Assembly: GCA_013339765.2 (NCBI GenBank)
Contig: CM023457.1
Coordinates: forward strand, 47,265,847-47,329,846
DNA length: 64,000 nt
Reading direction: 5' to 3'
From: Haemaphysalis longicornis
Taxonomy: Eukaryota > Arthropoda > Arachnida > Ixodida > Ixodidae
Shown here piece by piece: positions 33,440 through 44,091 of the stretch. The position numbers and the translations under genes are program-made. Position 1 is the first letter of the stretch; the number at the start of each line of letters is the position of its first letter. Below the pieces are notes generated by a model that was given only the letters and a program-made list of their open reading frames with translations, did not search any database and was not told the DNA's origin.

Positions 33440-33770
33440 GCGATGCCTTTCAAGGCGCAAACGTCGCTTGGTCAGCACTGCGCGGTGGTGGGTTATTGAA
33501 CAACCAGAGAAAGCGAGAAACAGTCGCTGACAGCACGCATGTGCACGGCACCGCCTGGAGAAAATGCAGTGCGGTTGCGGCGTGCTTTTGCTGCATCGCT
33601 TCCCAACACACACCGAGTTGAGATATTGGTGGATGCCGTTGATAAATCGCAATGACTTTGTACCAACGACCAACCCCAGGGTTTGTTGGGTGCACTTGGA
33701 CGGCAAGCACACGGAGCAAAATCCATTTATCACACGCAAAGCTGCGACAGGGAACGGAACCCCCTGAAAT
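33440..33770 (+). pseudogene. Decayed THAP zinc-finger domain pseudogene
   Basis: THAP domains are C2CH zinc fingers that bind DNA. They occur in host regulators and in transposases of P-element and Kolobok families. Seen: after an ATG at 33443 one frame reads HCAVVGY then a stop, where the THAP N-terminus normally has a C-x(2-4)-C signature. A different frame (33564-33767) continues with HRFPTHTELRYWWMPLINRN, then DFVPTTNPRVCWVHLDGKHT, then EQNPF. This matches the rest of the domain: aromatic-Pro, LR--W, RxDFVP, the RVC--H zinc ligands and the closing NPF. The second N-terminal Cys is replaced by Tyr, and at least one frameshift and stops separate the halves, so it is not functional. It lies next to a truncated TTAA-flanked MITE, suggesting a transposon origin. 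A dead host THAP retrocopy is the alternative. Confidence 0.75.
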
Positions 33771-33790
33771 GTTAGAAGCAACTTTATCCT

Positions 33791-33945
33791 TTACAATACA
33801 GCATTGATTGATTGGTTGATTGATTAATTGATTCATTATGGTGTTTAACGCCGGGTGATGAGGCGCGCCGTAGTGGAGAGCTCCGGGTTAATTTTGACCA
33901 CCTGGGGATCTTTCACGAGCGCCGATACCATAAAACATTACAATA
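33791..33945 (-). mobile_element. SINE 3' fragment with 8-bp TSD
   Basis: Minus-strand copy of the SINE 3' half (GATCCCCAGGTGGTCAAAAT, GGAGCTCTCCACTACGGC, then the CAATCAAT-type tail seen as TTGATTGATTGG on the + strand). TTACAATA at 33791-33798 and 33938-33945 flanks it. The tRNA-like head is missing through 5' truncation. Confidence 0.78.
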
Positions 33946-35640
33946 ACTTCTGGTTCCTTGTAGTCAATTTAAAATACCATATATTGCTTGGTAATTACAG
34001 CCGATTGGCATTAAACAATCCCCTTTTCATCTAATCTAACCTTTAAAATCACGGCGTTTTGTTTACTTTTTTTCAGGCCAACGCATTACATTGCCAAACG
34101 ATATGAAAGGATAACTTTCTCCATCGCACACTGCTGGTCAATAGCAGGATAAGCATGCAGGCAGCCCAATGTGGAAACGCAGCTCAAGATACGCGTGAAC
34201 GCTGCATTTGAAAAATAGCTCAACCTGTTCACAACGCGGTCAAAGGAAAAGCTTCTAATCCTTTTGCGCTGTCACGGGATCTAAAGTATTACAATTACAA
34301 AACAGTTACTGCTGGTCGCGTAACGCATTTGTGGTGCAAGCAGCGGTTTCACAAAGGTGGGCTCCGAGCGACAGGCCACATGCGCTGCGCAGAGTTAGGT
34401 CAATAATAATCACGATCATGATCAACCAATATTAACTCGCCCGAACGTCGACCCTTTGGCTCAACCTTCGAATAGTAATTTGTCTGGTTGTGCGGTCGTG
34501 TTATTTTTCCGCCCAGGTAATTTCGTTTCGTCAGTAACTGTCATAAGTCTAGTTAAGAAAGATTATATTACATTGCAATGTCAACAGCGTAGCAATCGCC
34601 TCGTCGAAAGTCCATCGCGAGCACGGATCACCGTGACCCAGATATGCTGTGCGCGCTTCGCATTCGACGTCCGCGCTTCCGTAAACATGACTAATCGGTG
34701 AACATAACAAGCACGGTGGCATTGAAAACACGTATTTACTCCCCGATATCGATTTCTATGTCAGTCGGTGCCATACCGGTTCGTTTGCATCGCGGAACTG
34801 CGGAGCACCACGGGCACCACCACCACACTGCTACTGCTGCTCGCAACAGCCGGGATCGGCATTTTCGCTCTGGCAGCAAATTAAGACCTAAAATCCGTCC
34901 GCATATGATGAAAACAAAACATAACACACCCACACACAAGCACTGCAACCGCTAACTTAACGCCAAACCACTACGGTTCACTCGGTAACGCGCGGCTACC
35001 GAGCAGACGCACGGAAAGAACGGAGCACTTAACAGCCCAGCGCGGAGGTTTCGGCGGTCGCTTCATAGACGGCGCTAGCATCCGGTCAGAAAAAGCAAAT
35101 GGCGGCGCCCACCTCTAGCAAGGAAAATGGTGTATAGTCATAAGCGCTCGAGACTCGTGAACCGCTGGCGTTTGTACATTTCCCCGTTGTTTAGGGCAAA
35201 GAAAACTGCAGGTACATTTGACGCAAAACAAATGTAATTAACCGGCAGCACCCTCGTTCATTTCGTTCGGAACGCTGGTTTGGATGGTTTTTGCGATAGT
35301 AAGCGAAAAAATGTGGCAGTGCAACGCCGGCACGTGCGGGAGGAAAAGCAAGCACAAAGAGAACAGAACTCCCGCTGGCGCAGTTTCAGGCAGGGGGCGC
35401 GCGAGCACTGCGAAGGCGGGAAATTTGAATTGCATTGGGTGGTAGCAGTGAGCAGATAACGGCGCTACAGTCCATTATGGCGAATCACTGCCCTGCACTT
35501 CCGACAGGTTTCACGTTAAGTGGAACGGCTTTAATTTTTTGCTTCAAGTTTGCGATAAAATTGGTATCTTTCTTATTCTTTGTTGCTGATTAAAAGACAA
35601 AAAAGGTGCTGAATTGATATCTTGTAGTTTTCGCAGACCC
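33946..35640. other. Non-coding, nothing firmly recognised
   Basis: Mixed-composition sequence. Poly-G (35659-35670) follows. A 25-30 bp phrase near 35545-35575 (GCGATAAAATTGGTATC) resembles the right part of the TTAA MITE, too short to call an element. Confidence 0.35.
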
Positions 35641-37344
35641 TGACTGCGGCAAAGAGGGGGGGGGGGGGGAGGGAGGGTGTAGTGGATTAAGGACACTTTA
35701 CAAGTGACTGGGGCTTTAGAACACTGCCTTAATTAGAACGCTGCGTGTACATTTAGTGGCGGATCAGGAATCTTACAGATAAAGAGAAGTGTTATTTTGA
35801 CACCATGAACCTGCTGTCTAATAACAAAAACATTTTTTTCCCTGGCAGACCAGACAAAGAAGGAAGCCCAGTAGAGGTACTGGATCAACAGTAGCTTCGC
35901 GAAACAATAGGTACCCCCTCCCCTCCCCTCTCTCTGGCAGCGAAACAAACACATTAACTCCGAACTGGGACAGGAAGGAAGTGTATAAATACGCGCACGC
36001 GCACCAAACATGCACTAACCTTGTTTGGCGAGGCGTCGCGGTTATTCTCGCGCGCCCGCTAGTAGACAAAGGAACTATGTTCGCGTATCGTCGTTCTTGT
36101 CTTCTGAAAATGTAGTCTGCGCCCTATTTGTACCGAGCTGGAAGCGGCCGCTTTCAAGCCGTGTCGAAACGTAAAGTACAACCCGGTTCGGTGCCTTATT
36201 GAAGAGGAGGAAGTTTTCGGCGCCCGCATGCCTTGCGAAATAACGGCGAGATGATCGGTCACGTGATTAGTCGGTAGCTATAGCGGGCTTTTACGCCGAT
36301 TCGACAGGCGTCTTGGCGGTGCGTGCAAGTTGTAGAGACTTATAGCGCAAGAATGATGTCTCGGCCAGCTAATGCTCGTCTGCACGGCGCAATCAAGCGT
36401 ATACCACGTACGTGAACGCCTGGAGGCGATCTCCTTTACGCGGTATCGGAAGTGATGCGAAAACGGTCGGTGTATATAGTGCCTCGCTATCTGCGAGGAC
36501 AACTTGACGTTTTCTTCTCCTCTTTTTTTTTTTCTTGGAGTGGTTCACTGACGGACTAGCGAGCTTTGTTTTAGGTGTAACTAGAAAAACAAGAACGGAT
36601 AAGAAAGGTAGGCCTGCGCGAGTCTCGAAAATTACTCCTCGTCCGCGCTATTTTCGGCGGAGAAGCCGCCGGTGCCCATTTGTGACGCTGTTCGGAACGC
36701 GGCTCGTTTGATGGCGAGCTCGTACCGAGGCCCTGTGATTGCTGCTTGGAAGATGGTGGTTTGATTGTCCAGAATGTTCAGTGGGGTAGGAAAATATGAG
36801 ATCTCCCTTTCTTTCTTTCCTTATGTTGTTTTTATCTGCCTAAATTGATTTCGCCCTTTTCATTTCTGATCGCGTTTACGCTCACGTCGAAACTGGAGGA
36901 ACGTCTTCGGGCACTCGCCATCGGTCGATGGCAAACTGCTATTTTCGAATTTATGAACTCCTTTTTCAGTGAACCGATTGTGTTGGAAGTAAGCAAATGA
37001 ACATGATTTCTTGAAAGTCAGTGCGTTATACACTTCATACCTAAGTCTCGGCACAAACGTTAGAAGTGAAGCTTGCCAACAGCAGTTCCGGCGTTTTAAA
37101 AAAAAAGTTTTCGCATAGTATACAGTATACGCAACAATAATTTTATGCCTACACACGCCGAAATTATTGTCCATGTGTTTAATTACTATTCAGGACGTTT
37201 ATAAATGTTGTTTCTCTCTCTAATAATCAGCAATAGACAAGAAACTAGCAGAAATCGGAGTTGTAAAGTAAGATCCTTTTTTTTTTTAATTTTGCAGGAA
37301 GGGTGTATCTCAGGCGACAAATGGTCAGTTATCTGAACTGTAAA
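35641..37344. other. Non-coding, nothing recognised
   Basis: Contains short homopolymer runs and a few stop-poor minus-strand frames without domains. Confidence 0.35.
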
Positions 37345-37587
37345 TCCTTTCAGTACTGTGCTGCTGAGCATGAGGTCGCGGGTTCGATTCCCGGCCGCGG
37401 CGCCTGCTTTTCTGATGGAGGCGAAAAGAAAAAAAAAAAAAACGCCCGTGTTTCGAGATTCCTTCGCACGTTAAAGATTCCCAGGTGGTCAAAATTAATC
37501 CGGATCCCTCCACTACGGTGCGCCTCATCGCCTGCATTGCGTCGGCGCGTTAAACCCTACAATCAATCAATCAACTCCTTTCAGTAC
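37345..37587 (+). mobile_element. tRNA-derived SINE, 5'-truncated, 12-bp TSD
   Basis: Starts within the tRNA-like head (TGCTGCTGAGCATGAGGTCG, then GGGTTCGATTCCCGGCC), with a full body and a CAATCAATCAATCAA tail. TCCTTTCAGTAC at 37345-37356 and 37576-37587 is an exact 12-bp duplication. An A-run at 37429-37442 has expanded inside the body. The intact TSD and close similarity to the 28.9 kb copy point to a young insertion. Confidence 0.93.
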
Positions 37588-37608
37588 ATGACTTCGGGGT
37601 CTGTCAGG

Positions 37609-37642
<34 letters not shown>
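37609..37642. repeat. (TA)n microsatellite
   Basis: A TA run ending exactly at the left arm of the 74-bp palindrome. Confidence 0.95.
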
Positions 37643-37650
<8 letters not shown>

Positions 37651-37714
37651 TACTTTGGAGAAGGTAGCGGCCTCAGACCTGAGGCCGCTACCTTCTCCAA
37701 AGTATTATTTCTAT
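37641..37714. repeat. 74-bp perfect palindrome (36-bp arms, 2-nt spacer)
   Basis: Bases 37641-37676 are the exact reverse complement of 37679-37714, with AC between them. The arm contains TACTTTGGAGAAGGTAGCGG and ends CCTCAG at the centre. It is flanked by TA repeats on the left and, 30 bp further right, by CT/TA arrays. Confidence 0.97.
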
Positions 37715-37742
37715 CTGGTGACCATCTTCAAAGCCCTCTCGT

Positions 37743-37862
<120 letters not shown>

Positions 37863-39091
37863 TAATGAGCAGCAAGAACAATCCAAGGTCAATCAAATTG
37901 TCCGTTATTTAATATCTGTTGGCGTTTACAAATAAACTGTCACCAGGAAAGGCCAACAAAATCGTTGCCGGCATTGAGCACGTGACTGCGCCTACACGCA
38001 CCTACGTAAAGGCCGCAAAAAAATTCACCCGCTCCTACGGATGCCACAAGACCTCATCCGCACATACCGAGTCGCCCACACGACGCACGCACCCCATTAG
38101 AGTGACTGACCGTCGACCACTTCGGAAGTCGTCCCGATGCGATCGCCAAATCACCTTCCGCTGCTCGAGGCGAAGGGAAGAAGAAACACTCGAGAGAGCT
38201 GCCGGGCATCAATCAGCCGTCCGTTGTGATGCTTATCGAGCGACAGTTTTAACCCGTGCGTCCGCGTCTCCGAGCGCGTTCGGGGAAGCCTCCAGAGCTT
38301 ATCAGCCGGACCAATCACGTTCCCCTCCAGTGGCGACAGAAGCGGTCGTTAATTCGCCGCCCGAGACGGACAGAGTCTCCTCGGCCTCGCGCCCAGGCCA
38401 GTGTGTATGGGCCTTGCCTGCATCGCCCGTCGCGTGTGAGGAGACATAAAAATGTTAATGTGCGCCCGGACGCGCACTGAGACCGCTTTCGGACATACCT
38501 ATGTCGCTGTGGTGCGGCGGGCGATGCACGTGAGCGGTTTCCTTTCCGGGCCGTTGGTGACTGAAACGAAAACCGCGGAGGCGTTTATTTTTAAGGGACA
38601 GGCAACCGATTTTTTGTCAGTATATTTTCTTTGTTCCAAATGAAAGGGCATTACTTATAAAACACCTCAAATTTAAACGGGTATGCTGATAGCGCCCCTA
38701 GAACTTTTGAAATCGGAATCTTTAGATCTATCAGTCATACGTGTCCCGTGAAAAGGAATGCTTGCAACCGTGACAGGGATACGTGCGGCAATGAACTTTT
38801 GTCCGTGCGTGAGATTAAAAGGGGTATATAAAAACTTGTCCCCTGCCAAAACAACGATAATGTGCAGCCTTTTCCTGTTCCTTCGTGTGGTTTTTGAATC
38901 ACGAGCAAAAATCGACGGAATTGTCTGCACATGTAAGGTAGTGTCACGTTCGGACACTAGGCGGCGCCACCTTTCAGAGTTCGGAAATTTTAGTGCAAAA
39001 TTTTAGTGCAAAAAGGGTGAAAGGGGATGGTGGTGGTGGAAGACATCTAAAAGGAGAGGGCGTAATATTTGTTATCGGGGTTAAAAGAGAA
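37863..39091. other. Non-coding, nothing firmly recognised
   Basis: A 176-codon + frame (37919-38449) has no recognised domain and resembles stop-poor GC-rich sequence. Confidence 0.3.
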
Positions 39092-39471
39092 CACTCTTAA
39101 TAAAAAAGGTAGTAACGGCCGTATTTACTAACTCCTTACGAACCTTACTACCCCGCGGTTTTGTACGTAGGCTCTGCCACTAACAACGGCATGGTTAGTA
39201 AATTAACTGAGTGTAGGAAGTAGTATGCACTAGATTAAGGTCGTGCTTATGACTAGGTTGTGCATGGCCAGTTAGTAAACGCATGTGGCTCAGAAGAGTG
39301 CTATCGTTGGGACTTTCCTAGTGGGGGTAGTGGTGCTTACTGCCTGCTTCGGTTAGTAATTCTGACAAGTGGTACATTTACTACCTCCAGTTACTAAGTA
39401 CCTAGTGTATACTGGGACAAGTAACTTGTTAGTATTCCATTAGTGAATGCGCCGTCCTTATTTTAAGAGTG
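39092..39471 (+). mobile_element. 380-bp MITE with CACTCTTAA termini
   Basis: The left end CACTCTTAATAAAAAAGG and the right end CCTTATTTTAAGAGTG are imperfect inverted repeats, and similarity continues inward (CGGCCGTATTTACTAAC against GTTAGTATTCCATTAGTG). The interior is rich in GTTAGTAA and AGTAGT words. No coding capacity. No clear target duplication, so the superfamily is unassigned. Confidence 0.7.
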
Positions 39472-39845
39472 AATTATGCGGGGTAGTGAAAGTGTTGTTT
39501 GGAAACAACCGTTAACCACACAATAGAGCTGACCTGACTATGCCCGCCCGCGGCGCTGGCGGGAGGGGCGATCGCAAAGGCCGACTGAATTTAGAAAGCA
39601 GAAAAGGGCTTTGTTCGCCCTCCGCGGTGCTGATGATGGACCGGGACGGAAAATGCCTATAACTTGCGCTCAGCGGTGCAGACGCGAGGGCGTTGAAAAG
39701 CTCTCGCTTGAAGCTAAATCGGGGTCCCGAATATAGGCTGTGCGCGGTGGAATAGACAAGAAAATATAGTTATTACGGGGAAAGAGGTTATGATTTACTG
39801 ATATGAGTTTACAACTCGGCAGCGCTGCGCTCACAGACAACACAT
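39472..39845. other. Non-coding, nothing recognised
   Basis: No supported feature. Confidence 0.3.
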
Positions 39846-40470
39846 TCTAAAATCGCAACAGGAATACCGCAAAAACTTAACGAGAATTCGTCGTACGACA
39901 AAAAAAAATTGTTGAGACAAAAGAAGCCCGACAAAGCCATCTGTTGTTACGACACACATTTCTGTCGTAACGACAAAGTCGATTTTCTCAACTACAAACA
40001 TTCCGGTAGTCACAACAGAACTGCCATGTACGCTACTCGTCACAACGGGCAATAACATTCAAACCATGTGCAACTACTGATGGAGCATCAGGATCACGAC
40101 AAGACAAGAATTCGGCACGATGGAACATCAAAATGAGGACAGGAATATGTTGTGTTGTGTAATGTAGTTCTGTTCATGCCACCAGGTGGCGCACGATGCT
40201 AAGGTGGCCGATTTCCAATATCATCATCAGTAACCGCAGCCCGGTTATAAATGGCATGTAACAAGAATAAAGGTCTCTTTTCCGTGGGTACGAGGTAGCG
40301 TCTGCATCTCTCTGCCACGTATGGTGACTCGGTGGGCGGCGGATACAACAGAATACGACACACTTCAGAACATCAGAATCCCGACACGACAAGAATACGA
40401 CAAGACGACAGTACGACACGCGAAAATACGACAAAACTACAGAATTTTTTCTTGTCGCCTTTTCGTCTGG
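39846..40470 (+). mobile_element. ACGACA-rich dispersed repeat, copy 1 (interrupted)
   Basis: Shares long stretches with 51385-51800: TAAAATCGCAACAGGAATAC, TTGTTACGACACACATTTCT, AATAACATTCAAACCATG, AGGATCACGACAAGACA and GTACGACACGCGAAAATACG. The copy is split by a solo LTR at 40148-40350. No frame is conserved that I can see. The GTCGTAAC/GTTACGAC words give it internal self-complementarity. Confidence 0.75.
40143..40355 (+). mobile_element. Solo LTR with perfect 5-bp TSD
   Basis: A 203-bp segment (40148-40350) starts TGTTGTG and ends ATACAACA, so the ends are inverted TGTTG/CAACA. It has a TATAAATGG box-like word and an AATAAAG polyadenylation-like signal in LTR order. GAATA is repeated exactly at 40143-40147 and 40351-40355. 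Aligning around it to the uninterrupted copy at 51.4-51.8 kb shows it is an insertion. Five-base duplications suit Ty3/Gypsy and BEL/Pao; there is no internal region to decide. Confidence 0.85.
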
Positions 40471-41134
40471 GAAGCGCACACGCTGACGCAAATCTCCCCT
40501 TTCGCCTTCCAGCTTGATTGTTATTATCGGGATATGTTATGTGCACAATTAACCTCACACCCACTACAGTGATCCTCGCTCTGAGTTAGGGGTAGCGGTT
40601 TTGCTGGTTGGATAAAAATCACGGCAGACTATTCTCCGTGACGTTTGAGAGCATTCCGTCTTGCCTTTTACTCGACCGGCCAAACCGCTTCCGCTCGCTC
40701 ACAGCCAGAATCACTCGGAGAGATCAAGTCCACAAAACACCTTCCAATATTCAATTTAGCTACAACAGCGATTATTATTATTGTTATTATTATTGGGGTG
40801 TAGGAGATGTTTGTGGCAGGTGGTTGTAATGGTTAAATGTGTCCATTTTCTTCAGCGCCCGCAAATGCACCGGGATTAATGTACATTTTAGGCGTAGCGT
40901 CTGGGCGTGGAAGAGGGACTTTAAAAGTATTTATCCGGAATGTTCTGCTTTCTATGATCCGAAAATCAGGAATATCATTGCTGGTTGTTAAGCCCGACAA
41001 GACCACGTTAAACATCCTCCGCGTGTCTATACAATAGAACATTGTCGTCTGCGCGAAATTGTATTCACGTATGTGCTTGCACTTAGGTGTTGATAAACAA
41101 TCACTCTAGTCCAACGCCAAGCCCAATCCGTCTA
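40471..41134. other. Non-coding, short (ATT)n only
   Basis: A TTA/ATT run at 40770-40794. Nothing else recognised. Confidence 0.35.
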
Positions 41135-41275
41135 ATCAACATCATCATCATCTACGCCCACTGCAGGACAAAGGCATATCCCATTAATCTCCAATTATCC
41201 CCGGTCATGTGCTAACTGCGACCAATTTATCCCTGCAAACTTCTTGATCTCATCTGCCCATCTAACTGGCATTAT
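41135..41275 (-). mobile_element. RTE-like LINE 3' end, minus strand
   Basis: Reverse complement of the tail at 2.9 kb and 60.6 kb: GCAGATGAGATCAAGAAGTT, TTAGCACATGACCGGGG, CTTTGTCCTGCAGTGGGCG, then GATGATGATGATG. Only about 130 bp survive, a severely 5'-truncated copy. Confidence 0.82.
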
Positions 41276-42639
41276 CTAACTTTCCCTATGCATTTCAACA
41301 TTTTTACGGTTATTTTTTTTTTCGGTCATGCGCAATTGAAACATGAAATAATGAACCCGGAACACAGAAATAGCGCAATTTATTTCTATGCAGTTGCAAT
41401 TGTCGCGTTGCTTTATTACAACAACAAAGATTTAAAGCGTGTCTTTGCAAATATATCACTAGAGGGTCGACTTATTTCATCTCTACTATCCCAATTATTT
41501 GTTTTTGCGTGTTCTGATTCGTATTTTTGTGTTCTCATTTCATTTAACCGTGACCGTGCACGTGCGAAAGGCGGGAGGAAGCAAACCGTGATTACATTCA
41601 CTGGTTCACTCACTTGTCTAGAGCAGCGAGTCTGATTTAATCAGTCCATCAAAAGCAGACAACAAATGGCCTGGACTGTTGTGACCCTTCAGACTTTTCC
41701 CTGCTGTAGCAACTGTCCGCACTTACTCACTAAACTCCAAAGTACATGCACCACTCGAAGCGCGAAAAACAGTGCTCTATACGGACACACTTTCGGGCGA
41801 ACTGCCGAAAAACGTATCTCCCCGACCACACAGGCCTGAGCAGCTGACGACAACCAGTAGTAGATTGCCTCGCATTCCACCCCCATCGCGACGCCGCCGC
41901 CGGTCGGCCGTATTATCCTCGCGTAGCGGTGGTGCCGGTTGGGCTTGACCGTTGACCCCGTCCGTCGGTAATGAGACCGGTCGTCGAGGCAGCAGCAGCC
42001 GGGCGAGCGGAATGCGCAACTCGGGTGCCTTGAGAAACGTACGGCACAATGCCGTCGACGCCATCTCCTCCTCGATGGGGTGACCGTATGCCTCGCACGC
42101 GCGCCGGCATCTTCGGTTGGCCGTTGTTCCTCCGTTGTTCGTCGGGCGCGCCGCCAATTTGTCACGCGTGCACCCGCATCGTGCGCAACGTTCCGGCTGT
42201 ATTGCCCCACCAGCATCGCTTCCTTCCGAACTCTTCCTATACTCGGTGACAATACAGTGTAGTGACAACTTAAGAACGGCACCGGAAGTTGCCGCTGTGC
42301 CTTATCACCGTAGCCGGATGTTTCTCCGCGCGGCGCAAGTAGGGCGTTACAGGGAATATTTTGAACATGGCGTGAGCCGTTCCCGTGATTTTTTGGAGTC
42401 AATATGCTTATAAACGACTCCAGTGACGCCAAACAAACTGCGTGAGACAAGGCAGACGATATCACGCATTCATAGCAAACCCCTTTCAAAACGCGCGCGC
42501 ACTGACGTCACGGGTCCGGCGGTTTGGCGGAGTGATACACTACATGAGGTGGTGCCGTTCTTGAGTTGTAGCAGAGTATAGTGTTGCCTACCGTCACTGC
42601 ACAAGCTACGCTTAAGAGTACCGCCACTTCGTGCACCCA
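41276..42639. other. Non-coding, unassigned minus-strand open frame
   Basis: A 266-codon minus frame (41689-42489) with an overlapping 163-codon frame (41777-42268). Both are Arg-rich and domain-free and lie in CpG-rich sequence. I do not call a gene. Confidence 0.25.
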
Positions 42640-42805
42640 GAAGCGACTGGGGGCCATTTTGTTTCTGGCTTGCAGTGTTGCCATCTCTCCCAACGAAACC
42701 ACCGCCTGTTGTGACGGGCACAGTCTGACCGGCCGCTCTAGCGTCCGCGCAGCAGAGAGAGAGATAGGAGAGGCGCCCAGAAACAAAATGGCTGCGCCCA
42801 TATGT
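42640..42805. repeat. Inverted repeat around GCCATTTTGTTTCTGG
   Basis: GGGGGCCATTTTGTTTCTGG at about 42650-42669 is mirrored by CCCAGAAACAAAATGGCTGC at about 42777-42796. The AAAATGGC core resembles a YY1-type site, which often lies near promoters, so an inverted-repeat element and a promoter are both possible. Confidence 0.55.
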
Positions 42806-43855
42806 AAACAAATATCACGTGGTGCCGACCTACCAATGAAAATCCTGGCGGCACATAACAATGAGAGAAAAGAGTACCGATACTCTAAAAGCCTTTATTT
42901 AGTGACGCTAGTGTTGCCGACTCAACGGGCGTTGTATTATGGTCTACGCGCCAGCGACGTGGCGTATTGCTTCTTGGGCACGTTTCAGCTCCCTGGATGA
43001 GCCGCCAGCCTCGTCTTCGTCCTGGGTGCTTCGAGGAAAAGATGTAGCTTTCTCACGATGAAAAGTTATCGGGATTCACTGAGCATTTCCTGGACCATGT
43101 TTTTGTGGTGCACGATTAAAATGGAAGCTTTCCTGCGATTAGAGCGGAAATATTCCGTTGCACGAGTATTGTTCATAAGCGGTGTACAAACGGTACATTA
43201 CTAAACTAATGAAAAAAAGACGTGGTCAAAAGAAGATGAGTCGACACAAAAGTCTTGCGTGTCCACGCACCTTCTTTTAACGCCATCTTTCGCGCAGTTT
43301 TTCATTTTTCTTCATTTCTGTTTTTCATTTCACAGTTTTTTTTAAATTACGCAGGTTTTTCACGCTGGGAGGCACCTTGCCTTTCGTGCAAATATGCCCT
43401 TTATGCAGTAGTGCTTCGTCTGCATCCCCGTTACGTTGACGGAGTTTTGTAGAAAGCAACAGCTGCCCCCCCCCCCCCTCCTTTTTTTTCGCACTGGTCA
43501 CTACCGTATTTGCCCAATTATAAGCACCCTCCGTTTCTGTCACGACGGTGATTGTCGATTGAAGGTGGAGGGGATGAACTTGCATTGTGGTGAGCGAGAG
43601 GTATACGGAAGATCATTTACTGTGCTAAATTGAAAAGATGGCTGAGAACAGCGGCGGGCTTATGACTTAGTAAACACGGTAGGGTGGCTTGCACAAGAGC
43701 TGGTTTAGCTGGTTTAGCACTGCCTAAGCAAAACAAAACAAAAACAAAAACACAAAAAAACAGAACATTTATCCAGCCTTTAAGAGCGTTACGTGTCACG
43801 GATGTAGATGAGTTTAGACCACGTGGAGGTATAACGTTTCGCCTCCTTACAGTAT
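42806..43855. other. Non-coding, nothing recognised
   Basis: Poly-C/poly-T near 43467-43490. No recognised domain. Confidence 0.35.
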
Positions 43856-43952
43856 ACTCACCGCGCGGAATTCAAACCCTTGACTTGAGTCACTTGACAC
43901 TCAGCATACCACAGCGTCTCGGCCCTCGACCGCTGAGCTATCACGACGGCTC
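43856..43952 (-). pseudogene. tRNA-like pseudogene / SINE head
   Basis: On the minus strand, GCCGTCGTGATAGCTCAGCG is a tRNA-like start with an A box (TGATAGCTCAGCGGTCGAG), and GGGTTTGAATTCC is a B box. The spacing between the boxes is longer than in a plain tRNA and the anticodon arm is not clean. Likely a tRNA-derived retroposon. Confidence 0.5.
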
Positions 43953-44091
43953 GCTTTACCAAGCAGGGGCGTTTTCGCGGTGCATGTATTTGGATTAGAT
44001 AGCGGCCGTCACGTGCCTTGCGTTTCCCGGCATTACCGCTGTCAGGAGCGGCACGTAGCGTCGAGAGTGGGAGCGTCCCTTCTAGTCTCGC

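Noticed and set aside
33106..35575. A 2.4-kb insertion splitting TTAA MITE copy 2, with the right part resuming near 35.55 kb
   Set aside because: Only about 25-30 bases resemble the MITE at 35.55 kb and no terminal repeat follows, so the split is not supported.
37919..38449. 176-codon forward frame as a host exon
   Set aside because: No domain, no splice-compatible borders that I could justify, and composition typical of stop-poor sequence.
40105..40125. AATTCGGCACGA, which resembles an EcoRI cDNA library adaptor
   Set aside because: The same words occur at the equivalent place in the sister repeat at 51.6 kb, within homologous flanks, so they are part of the repeat and not vector contamination.
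41689..42489. 266-codon minus-strand open frame as a gene
   Set aside because: Arg-rich and domain-free, overlapped by another long frame, and located in stop-poor CpG-rich DNA with no splice or promoter support.
43856..43952. A functional tRNA gene on the minus strand
   Set aside because: The A-to-B-box spacing and anticodon arm are abnormal, so it is kept as a tRNA-like pseudogene.
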